Below the pieces are notes generated by a model. That model did no database searches and had not been told where the DNA came from. It was given only the letters and a program-made list of their open reading frames with translations. A DNA stretch of 8,278 nt, taken from NCBI GenBank assembly GCA_039026555.1, contig JBCCMB010000123.1, positions 1 to 8,278 of the forward strand. The letters run 5' to 3'. Each line of letters begins with the position of its first letter. Position 1 is the stretch's first letter. This stretch comes from JBCCMB01 sp039026555 (lineage in GTDB: Bacteria; Pseudomonadota; Alphaproteobacteria; Caulobacterales; Hyphomonadaceae). Of the stretch, positions 1-5,871 are shown piece by piece. The position numbers were made by a program, and so were the translations under genes.

Positions 1-318
1 TCGGATGAAGACTTCCAGAAATTCATCTTCCCATTGGCGGACAAGCTCGGCGCTGCGGTCGGCGCCTCGCGCGCGGCGGTGGACGCCGGTTATGCGCCGA
101 ACGACTATCAAGTCGGTCAAACCGGCAAAGTCGTTGCGCCGGAGCTTTATGTCGCGATCGGGATATCCGGCGCGATTCAGCACCTCGCCGGCATGAAGGA
201 TTCCAAAATCATTGTCGCCATCAACAAGGATGACGAAGCGCCGATCTTCCAAGTCGCCGATTATGGCTTGGTCGCAGACCTGTTCAAAGCCATCCCGGAA
301 TTGACCGACGCGCTTTAA
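1..318 (+). CDS. etfA: Electron transfer flavoprotein alpha subunit, C-terminal part (5' end outside window)
   Basis: Frame 1 is open from the first base and stops with TAA at 316-318, giving the last 105 residues of a protein normally about 310 long. The visible part is the FAD-binding C-terminal domain of EtfA. Its family motifs appear in order: the GASRAAVDAGY segment, QVGQTGK, the GISGAIQH loop, and NKDDEAPIF followed by ADYG. With EtfB this protein forms a soluble FAD-containing heterodimer that carries electrons from acyl-CoA and other dehydrogenases to ETF:quinone oxidoreductase. The gene is usually downstream of etfB, which would lie left of the window. Many alphaproteobacteria have a 3-hydroxybutyryl-CoA dehydrogenase gene next; here a terminator follows instead, so etfA seems to end its transcription unit. 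Nothing looks damaged. Family assignment is very secure. Confidence 0.97.
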   Translation, partial: SDEDFQKFIFPLADKLGAAVGASRAAVDAGYAPNDYQVGQTGKVVAPELYVAIGISGAIQHLAGMKDSKIIVAINKDDEAPIFQVADYGLVADLFKAIPELTDAL

Positions 319-341
319 GATCGAACTAGTCGCCTAAATTG

Positions 342-375
342 AAAGCGGCCGTTCATTACGATGAGCGGCCGCTTT
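342..375 (+). terminator. Intrinsic terminator after etfA
   Basis: The arm AAAGCGGCCG (342-351) pairs perfectly with CGGCCGCTTT (366-375). Pairing continues inward (352-356 with 361-365, one G-T wobble) to a TACG tetraloop at 357-360, making a 15-bp stem. The T run at 373-376 followed by ATATTT supplies the U-rich tail. It starts 23 bp after the etfA stop. The UACG loop belongs to the stable UNCG tetraloop class, although it is closed here by U-A rather than the usual C-G. Confidence 0.88.
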
Positions 376-462
376 TATATTTGCGCCCAACGTCTGCGGC
401 TCGGCGATTTTTCCAACCACTAGCTAAGCCGCGCGAATTTGTTAAACACTCAACTTTTGCGG

Positions 463-481
463 GCGCTGTCATCTTCAGCGC
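463..481. repeat. Inverted repeat just upstream of the lacI-family gene
   Basis: GCGCTG (463-468) and CAGCGC (476-481) are perfect inverted arms around a 7-base spacer. They lie just before the GGGAG Shine-Dalgarno sequence (487-491) of the regulator. It could be a leader hairpin or an autoregulatory operator. LacI-family operators usually have an even-length centre with a central CG, which this lacks, so the operator reading is weak. A 6-bp GC-rich pair can arise by chance. Confidence 0.3.
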
Positions 482-499
482 GAGATGGGAGCACTCGTT

Positions 500-1516
500 T
501 TGAAGCGTCCGATCACCATGTCGGAAATTGCGCGCATTGCAGGCGTTAATGAAAGCACGGTGTCGCGTGCGCTCAACGATTCAGAGCTGGTGAGCGAGGC
601 GACGCGATCGCGCATTCACGCTATTGCGCGCGAGCATGGCTACACTATCAACGCTACTGCGCGATCCTTGAGAACCCAGACGACATCAACCCTTGGATTG
701 GTGATCCCGCTCTCGTCGGACGACGAGCAAACAGTTTCAGACCCCTTTTTCTTGCAAATCATCGGTTCGGTATGCGAAGCGGCCGCGGCGCACGGCTATG
801 ATGTGATCGTTTCGTCGCCTGAGAATGCGGAGGAATTGTCCCGCAATCGTCTCATGGCGACAGGGCGCGCCGACGGCCAAGTCATTATCGGTCAAACGGA
901 ACGCCACGACGTTCTGAACGCGCTAAGCGAGGCCGGCGCACCCATCATCGTTTGGGGCGGACAATTGGAGGGTCAGCACTACGCGACCGTCGGCTGCGAC
1001 AACGTCGCCGGCGGCGAGATGGCCGGCGAACACCTTGTGAAGCTTGGCCGTAAACGCATTTTGTACCTCGGCGATATCGAACTTCCGGAAGTAAAACTCA
1101 GATATCGCGGATTTCTAAACGCGCTCGAACGCGAAGGTTTAAAGCATGATCCGGATCTGCTGATGGTAACCGATTTCGCCGGCGACAACGCGTTTCGCAT
1201 GATCAAGGAGGCGATGTCCGACGGACTAGAGTTTGACGCCGTCTGCGCCGCGTCGGACCTGCTGGCCTTGTCGGCTGTCCGCGCTCTGGCGGACATGAAT
1301 GTGCATATCCCCGAAGACGTTTCAATTGTGGGCTTCGACGATATCGCAATGGCGTCGATGGTCTCGCCGCCCTTGACCACGGTCAGTCAAGACATCGCCA
1401 CAGGCGGACGGCGTCTGGTCGAGTTGCTTATGGACCGCATGGCGGGACGCGAGATCTCATCGGAGTTGACCGATACCAAGCTTGTTATCCGAAAGTCCTG
1501 CGGCGGCGGCGGCTAG
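500..1516 (+). CDS. LacI-family transcriptional regulator
   Basis: This is a DNA-binding, ligand-responsive regulator of about 338 residues, the normal length for the family. The N-terminus carries the LacI helix-turn-helix (TMSEIARIAGVNESTVSRAL), followed by the hinge segment around NATARSLRTQ. A periplasmic-binding-protein-like sensor domain fills the rest, with family motifs DNVAGGEMAGEHLVKLGRK, IPEDVSIVGFDD and SPPLTTVSQD. I chose TTG at 500: it gives a typical N-terminus (MKRPITMSEIARIAGV) and has GGGAG at 487-491 with 8-base spacing. An in-frame ATG at 485 would add five residues but has no clear ribosome-binding site. The gene is tail-to-tail with a sodium/solute symporter, so I infer it controls that gene in response to a sugar or sugar derivative. 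The ligand cannot be read from sequence, and it may act as repressor or activator. Confidence 0.93.
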   Translation: MKRPITMSEIARIAGVNESTVSRALNDSELVSEATRSRIHAIAREHGYTINATARSLRTQTTSTLGLVIPLSSDDEQTVSDPFFLQIIGSVCEAAAAHGYDVIVSSPENAEELSRNRLMATGRADGQVIIGQTERHDVLNALSEAGAPIIVWGGQLEGQHYATVGCDNVAGGEMAGEHLVKLGRKRILYLGDIELPEVKLRYRGFLNALEREGLKHDPDLLMVTDFAGDNAFRMIKEAMSDGLEFDAVCAASDLLALSAVRALADMNVHIPEDVSIVGFDDIAMASMVSPPLTTVSQDIATGGRRLVELLMDRMAGREISSELTDTKLVIRKSCGGGG

Positions 1517-3120
1517 CGCCAGGCGATCACCACGCAGATTGTAAGCGCGATCAGCGATACCGATTGAATACGATAATTCGCCCACCATGGCATAGCCGAA
1601 AGGCCGCGCGTCTCCTCTTCGAACACCGATGGCGACCATATCAAGCCTTGCGTTTTGTCCGCATCGGGCGGCGGAGCGCTTAAGCTGCCCAAGATCAAAG
1701 CGGCGGCGGAAACACCAGTCACCAAGGGCGCGACATAAAGGAAATGGAGCTTGAAACCACCGCCCCAAGACGACGCGCCGAACAGGTTGAAATTGAGGAT
1801 GAACAAAAGTGCGGCTGTCGCCACGCCGACAAGGATCGCAGCGTTGGCGCCCCTTGCATTGGCGCGCGGCGAAAACACGCCGACGACGAACAACGCCACC
1901 ACAGGACCAACAGCGTAGGCGAGCACGCTTTGGAGATAATTGAAGAGCGACGGAAAGCGCGCGATCTGCGGCGCCCAGACCACCGCAAGCACCATAAAAA
2001 CAAGCGTCGCACCCCGCCCAACCCGCATCAATTGCAAAGAAGTCAGCGCCGGCGCCCAACGCCGCACGAAATCCATTGTGACGATCGTCGACGCAGAATT
2101 CAGCGTGCTGTCAATCTGGCTCATTAAGGCGGCGACAAACCCCGCCAAGGCGAGCCCCAAAAGGCCAGCCGGCAGCAAATCAAAAACAAGTGCGGGATAG
2201 GCGAAATCTGCGTGATCCAGATCCGGGTATAGCGCAAGCGCCGCAGCGCCAGGAAGCACAACTACAAATAAAAGCGGGAGTTTCAGCAAGCCCGCGAACA
2301 AAACGCCCCAACGCCCTTCATGCTCATTCTTCGCCGCCAGTACGCGTTGGGTCATGAATTGGTTTGTGCACCAAAAATAAAAGCCAATCACCGGCACGCC
2401 GAGCGCAAGGCCCAACCAAGGCATGTCGGGATCGCCCAAGGGGCGGATCAAGCTGAGCTTCTCCGCGGGAGCAGCTCCCATCACATAAGACCAACCGCCC
2501 GCCGCGTCGAATGCAGACACAGCGATCACACAAGACGCGATAACTAGAATGACGCCTTGAAGCACATCGGTCGCCATAACAGCGACGAGACCGCCGACAA
2601 TGACGTAGGCGCCCGCTGCGAACGCCAAAACGACGATAATCTGCCAATAGGCGAGTTCGGGCCAGATGAGCTTGAAAATCACCGCGCCGGCGAAGAGGGA
2701 TCCCGCCGTGTCGACAACAATGTTCAGAAAAAGCGTGAGCAGCGCGAAATAGGTGCGAGCCGCGCTCGAGTACCGTCGCTCCAAAAACTCCGGCAATGTA
2801 TAAACGCCCGACCGCAAAATCGCGGGCAAAAAGAACACGGCGAACACCACAAGCACGATCGCCGCCATCCATTCGTAATTATAGACGGATATCCCCGCCC
2901 CATAAGCTGCGCCCGTCAGTCCGACTAATGTCGTGGACGAGACGTTGGACGCGAATAAGGATGCGCCAATCACCGGCCATCGCATACGGCGGCCCGCCAG
3001 AAAATAACCGTCCGCAGTTTTCTGCTTCGCGCCGATCCATACGCCGAGGCCGACCGTAAGCGCGGCGTAGAGGCCGATCACCCAATAATCCAACTGGCTC
3101 AGCGACGCCGTGATATCCAT
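1513..3120 (-). CDS. Sodium/solute symporter (SSS/SLC5 family), vSGLT-like, probable sugar transporter
   Basis: This 535-residue inner-membrane protein has many hydrophobic segments and the normal length for SSS (SLC5) transporters, which import a solute with Na+. Family features in order: LDYWVIGLY first helix, DGYFLAGRRMRWPVIGASLFASNVSS (37-62, second helix with the Na+-site region), YEWMAA (82-87), RSGVYTLPEFLERRY (103-117), CTNQFMTQRVLAAK (251-264), and DSTLNSASTIVTMD (337-350), the Ser/Thr-rich Na+-site helix. Compared from memory with Vibrio vSGLT, E83, K280 and Q397 fall at galactose-contact positions, while the Q69 and N260 equivalents are T64 and G246. The substrate may therefore be a different sugar or polyol. 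The start has GGGAG nine bases upstream on the minus strand. The C-terminus overlaps the regulator stop by 4 bp. Family is secure; substrate is inference. Confidence 0.93.
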   Translation of the reverse strand: MDITASLSQLDYWVIGLYAALTVGLGVWIGAKQKTADGYFLAGRRMRWPVIGASLFASNVSSTTLVGLTGAAYGAGISVYNYEWMAAIVLVVFAVFFLPAILRSGVYTLPEFLERRYSSAARTYFALLTLFLNIVVDTAGSLFAGAVIFKLIWPELAYWQIIVVLAFAAGAYVIVGGLVAVMATDVLQGVILVIASCVIAVSAFDAAGGWSYVMGAAPAEKLSLIRPLGDPDMPWLGLALGVPVIGFYFWCTNQFMTQRVLAAKNEHEGRWGVLFAGLLKLPLLFVVVLPGAAALALYPDLDHADFAYPALVFDLLPAGLLGLALAGFVAALMSQIDSTLNSASTIVTMDFVRRWAPALTSLQLMRVGRGATLVFMVLAVVWAPQIARFPSLFNYLQSVLAYAVGPVVALFVVGVFSPRANARGANAAILVGVATAALLFILNFNLFGASSWGGGFKLHFLYVAPLVTGVSAAALILGSLSAPPPDADKTQGLIWSPSVFEEETRGLSAMPWWANYRIQSVSLIALTICVVIAWR

Positions 3121-3307
3121 CTTCGCCCGCTCCCGGAGCCGAAGAGTGAGCAGGGTTTTAAAGAAGGGCTAGGGCTCGAATACTCGCAATCGTTTGTTGC
3201 TCAAAAAAAGCGTAGCACGCGTCCGGCACGCGGTTTTGTCCCCTCCAACCACTGCAAATCAACGCTCCATTGAAGTGAAGACTTGATTTTCAACGATTTT
3301 TCGGTCG

Positions 3308-3326
3308 GTGTTCCTCTAGGAAACAC
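3308..3326. repeat. Imperfect palindrome in the divergent intergenic region
   Basis: GTGTTCCTCTAGGAAACAC reads as near-mirror arms GTGTT/AACAC plus an inner CCT/AGG, with one extra A in the right half. The outer five base pairs are perfect. Its place about 150 bp before the oxygenase start would suit a protein-binding site, but no known consensus is matched. Confidence 0.3.
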
Positions 3327-3364
3327 GAGACAGTCTAAATCTCGGCGCCACGCTTGCTAGGAGA

Positions 3365-3385
3365 CGCGAGACGAAAGCGTCTGCG
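3365..3385. repeat. Potential leader hairpin upstream of the oxygenase gene
   Basis: CGC-G-AGACG-AAAG-CGTCT-GCG folds into an 8-bp stem with one bulged G (3368) and an AAAG loop (3374-3377). An alternative 6-bp pairing joins AGACGC (3362-3367) with GCGTCT (3377-3382). No T-run follows, so it is not an intrinsic terminator. If transcribed it would lie in the 5' leader of the oxygenase mRNA. Confidence 0.35.
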
Positions 3386-3412
3386 TTCCAAAGCCGAACG
3401 TTTGGGATTTGG

Positions 3413-3460
3413 ATGCAAAGTGAAAGGTGGAGCGCACGAATGCGCAACCGGGACGACTAA
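3413..3460 (+). CDS. Possible leader peptide ORF (6 or 15 codons)
   Basis: A tiny ORF ends with TAA at 3458-3460, 15 bases before the oxygenase start. The inner ATG at 3440 encodes MRNRDD and has a strong Shine-Dalgarno, AGGTGGAG at 3425-3432, with 7-base spacing. That is better than the site of the downstream gene. An in-frame ATG at 3413 would give MQSERWSARMRNRDD but has only a weak upstream site. If translated, it could couple to or regulate the oxygenase gene. There is no homology evidence, and an ORF this short can be accidental. Confidence 0.25.
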   Translation: MQSERWSARMRNRDD

Positions 3461-3475
3461 AGGGCGAAACGTTCA

Positions 3476-4411
3476 ATGACGATGACCGCATTCAAAGCCT
3501 TTACGGAAACGCAGAAGAAAGAGCTGCGCAAAACCGTCTTCGAGGGCGATCATAATTTGGATCAATCACCCTGTTTCAGCGACGAGGGTTTGATCGAGAT
3601 CTTGGACTCGCATCCGCGGGACATGATCGATGTCTACACCATGGGCGACGACCCTCAGACTTCACTCGACTTTCGCCGAGGCGATCTAGGCGATATGTCC
3701 GGAGCAGCGATCCTCGAAGCTGTCAAACGCGGCAAACTGTGGGTGAATGTGCGCGAGTTTCAGTACGCCACCGCTGCATGCATGGACATCTACAAATCGC
3801 TTGAGACTGAGCTGAAAGCGGCGACGCCGGATTTCCGGAACGGCTCGCAAAAAATGAAGCTTCTGATCTCGTCTCCCAAAGCGCACGTCGCCTATCATGC
3901 GGACACGAAGGACCAATTCTTGATCCAAGTCCGCGGCCAAAAGCGTATTTGGCTTTACCCGAACACATTGCCCTATGTGCGGGATGCCGAAATAGAAGGC
4001 ATCGTCCTTGGCGAGCAAGCCGAAGAGATGTCTTACAACCCCGTCTATGACCAATCCTCGACAGAAATCCTGCTTCAACCTGGCAAATACGTCACCTGGC
4101 CGCAGTATTCGCCACACCGTATCGTCAACGAGGACTGCCTGAACATCTCGCTCACCTGCGAATACCTCACCCACGCTTCACAAGTCCGCACAGGCGCAGT
4201 TTACTTCAACGGTCTAATGCGTCGCCGGTTTGGGTTGTCGGCGCACACTCCCGCGCGCGCAACCGCGTCAGCCCACGTAAAATGGGCGCTAGGGCGCGCC
4301 GTGCGCCCCGTTTTGGGCGGAAGCATCGAACAAAACAAAACTCCTATTTGTTTCAAAGTGGATCTGAACGCGCCCAGGTGCGTGCTGGAAGGCGAACAAG
4401 CAGCTGAATAG
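3476..4411 (+). CDS. JmjC/cupin-like 2-oxoglutarate- and Fe(II)-dependent oxygenase candidate
   Basis: A 311-residue, probably cytosolic protein with no signal peptide or membrane segment. Its core matches the JmjC/cupin-8 type. HADTKDQFLIQVRGQKR (141-157) aligns residue by residue with the corresponding strand of human FIH, giving the iron ligands H141 and D143 and K156 at the spacing of the FIH lysine that holds 2-oxoglutarate. H214 in WPQYSPHRIVNED is the likely third ligand, so the 2-His-1-Asp triad looks complete. FIH-type enzymes hydroxylate protein side chains, while bacterial relatives also act on small molecules; the substrate here is unknown. The N-terminal 130 and C-terminal 70 residues carry no motif I recognise. 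The start ATG has AGGG 11 bases upstream, and a second ATG lies two codons in. An acyltransferase gene follows after 50 bp, probably in the same operon. Confidence 0.8.
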   Translation: MTMTAFKAFTETQKKELRKTVFEGDHNLDQSPCFSDEGLIEILDSHPRDMIDVYTMGDDPQTSLDFRRGDLGDMSGAAILEAVKRGKLWVNVREFQYATAACMDIYKSLETELKAATPDFRNGSQKMKLLISSPKAHVAYHADTKDQFLIQVRGQKRIWLYPNTLPYVRDAEIEGIVLGEQAEEMSYNPVYDQSSTEILLQPGKYVTWPQYSPHRIVNEDCLNISLTCEYLTHASQVRTGAVYFNGLMRRRFGLSAHTPARATASAHVKWALGRAVRPVLGGSIEQNKTPICFKVDLNAPRCVLEGEQAAE

Positions 4412-4461
4412 TAAATTCGCGCAGCAGGCGAGTTTGGCAAACACTTTGCATATCGCCGGGC

Positions 4462-5871
4462 ATGACCCAATTGCCCACACTCATTCTGGGACCGGCCGAC
4501 GAGCTGCCCCGCGCCGACGCTCAAGAAACGCCTCATATTGCGTGGCGCGAAGGCTTTGACGCCGCAGATATCGCCGAGCTATCGGCGATCTCCAAAACGG
4601 CTGTGCAAAACGATTTAACGCCTGATGTATTCGCGACGCCGGAATGGCTGTCCGCCGTGAAGGATTATCCCGAAGCGCGTCGTAAAGCCCTTTGGACCCT
4701 GCGTATCTTTGACGTGCATGGCGTATCCATTGCGCTTGCGCCTTTCACCTATTGCAAAGAGAGGCTGAGGGGTTTGGGGCTACGGACTTTGCGTGTGCTT
4801 GGCGACCCGATCGCCGACCGTTTCGCGCCCGCTTCCAGCCAGGCTGTCGAGTATGCGCGCTATGTGGAGGCGGTCTTAACGACGCCGTTCAAATGGGACG
4901 CCGCCATACTAAGCGAGGCCATCCTCACCGACGTCGACAAGGACGAGATTGTTAGAACCGCGAAAGCAGCAGGTTGCCGCGTCGATTTTCGAACCACCAG
5001 CTTGTGTCCGATTATCTCGATGGACACGCTCAATGGCGATCCGGGCATGACGCGCTACGTCAAAAAACTGCGCCAGAATATTCGACGTGCAGAGCGTTAT
5101 TTGTCGGAATTGGGCGACGTCGAGCTGGAAAAACATACGGTCACGACAGACAATGTCGACGATTTGCTGACCGTTATGCTCTCGTTGGAATCACACTCCA
5201 GCAAACGCGCCGAAGACCGATCTTTCTTCTTCCACGACGAGGCTAAACGCCTCCTCAAACAGCTCGCGGCGACGCCGAGCCCGCATTTCGAGACGCATGT
5301 CTTTTTCCTGACTTTGAACGATGCGCCGATCGCGTTTGATTTCGGCTTTACATCGAACAAGCGCTTTTACGCCTATCAAGGAAGCTTCGACAAAGCCTAT
5401 TCCCAAGGCTCGCCCGGCGTGGCTTTGGCCGAGCGCATTATGCGCAGAATGGTGGAGGAAGGCTATGAGGCTATGGACGCCTCTCGCACATCCATGTTGC
5501 GCGCAACCTATATGACGCGTTGGCCGCATGAGGTGCGCGAGCATTCCCGCATCTATGTTTATGGCGACACGATTAGAGGCCGTTTATACTGGATGTTGGA
5601 CACGCAAATTCGCCCGGCGCTTAAAAAGCTGCGCACGCGTTATGAGGCGTCGCAGTCTTCGCTGCGGCGAAATGCGAGCGCTAGAACAAGGATCCCTGCC
5701 CGCCGCCTGCGTCGTCGTCGCTCGACGACCGAGATTTTGGCCGCGTCTTGGAACCAGGCGATCGTGACGCCTTTGGCGAGGGCTTGCGGGCGACTTCTTC
5801 CAAAACCTGCGGCGACGGACCCGATTTTCCCGCAACGGCCGCAACTTCGCCGTCTGAAAACAATAAGCTAA
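4462..5871 (+). CDS. BioF2/FemAB-like GNAT-fold acyltransferase (CelD-type)
   Basis: A 469-residue frame with the layout of PF13480-type proteins. An N-terminal half-domain (about 50-125) has the TPEWLSAVKDYP motif, an LRIFDVHGVSIALAPF strand pair and RTLRVLGDPIADRFAP. The C-terminal GNAT-like domain (about 195-365) starts with YVKKLRQNIRRAERYL, continues through FLTLNDAPIAFDFGF and YAYQGSFDKAYSQGSPG, and ends near WPHEVREHSRIYVYG. Relatives transfer acyl or aminoacyl groups in cell-envelope or polysaccharide synthesis; the acceptor here is unknown. The ATG is the first start after a stop at 4405-4407 and lacks a clear Shine-Dalgarno, so coupling to the upstream oxygenase gene is plausible. 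Oddity: the last 63 residues (407-469, Arg-rich) lie antisense to the xseA 3' end and resemble no domain. They may be a read-through tail or follow a recent stop loss. Domain call fairly secure; C-terminus uncertain. Confidence 0.82.
   Translation: MTQLPTLILGPADELPRADAQETPHIAWREGFDAADIAELSAISKTAVQNDLTPDVFATPEWLSAVKDYPEARRKALWTLRIFDVHGVSIALAPFTYCKERLRGLGLRTLRVLGDPIADRFAPASSQAVEYARYVEAVLTTPFKWDAAILSEAILTDVDKDEIVRTAKAAGCRVDFRTTSLCPIISMDTLNGDPGMTRYVKKLRQNIRRAERYLSELGDVELEKHTVTTDNVDDLLTVMLSLESHSSKRAEDRSFFFHDEAKRLLKQLAATPSPHFETHVFFLTLNDAPIAFDFGFTSNKRFYAYQGSFDKAYSQGSPGVALAERIMRRMVEEGYEAMDASRTSMLRATYMTRWPHEVREHSRIYVYGDTIRGRLYWMLDTQIRPALKKLRTRYEASQSSLRRNASARTRIPARRLRRRRSTTEILAASWNQAIVTPLARACGRLLPKPAATDPIFPQRPQLRRLKTIS

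Larger units (their letters stand above)
3121..3475. other. Divergent intergenic region, symporter / oxygenase
   Basis: These 355 bp separate two divergently transcribed genes, so both promoters should be here. I see no convincing -35/-10 pair on either strand. The stretch 3180-3300 is richer in A/T than the flanking genes. It holds an A run (3204-3210), a direct repeat of GCACGCG (3215-3221 and 3226-3232), and a small TTGA-TTT-TCAA inverted repeat (3283-3293). Nearer the oxygenase gene are two further inverted repeats and a short ORF, listed separately. An operator for the LacI-family regulator would be expected on the symporter side, but I cannot identify one. Confidence 0.6.

Noticed and set aside
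485..499. ATG start for the LacI-family gene at 485.
   Set aside because: No ribosome-binding site precedes it. TTG at 500 has GGGAG 8 bases upstream and gives the usual short N-terminus before the helix-turn-helix. The ATG remains possible.
1457..2059. Long minus-strand ORF in another frame of the symporter gene, plus several others within 1719-3085.
   Set aside because: Composition is Arg/Cys/Gly-rich with no family motifs, and they lie wholly inside the clear symporter frame. They are GC-driven shadows.
3215..3232. Direct repeat GCACGCG, 11 bp apart.
   Set aside because: Seven-base GC-rich repeats are expected by chance, and no further copies are seen to form an array.
3686..4174. 162-codon minus-strand ORF antisense to the oxygenase gene.
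   Set aside because: The plus strand carries a clear JmjC motif set. The antisense frame has no recognisable domain or start signal.
4432..4442. Small palindrome GTTTGGCAAAC between the oxygenase and acyltransferase genes.
   Set aside because: Only five pairs around one base, with no T-run. Too small to call an operator or terminator.
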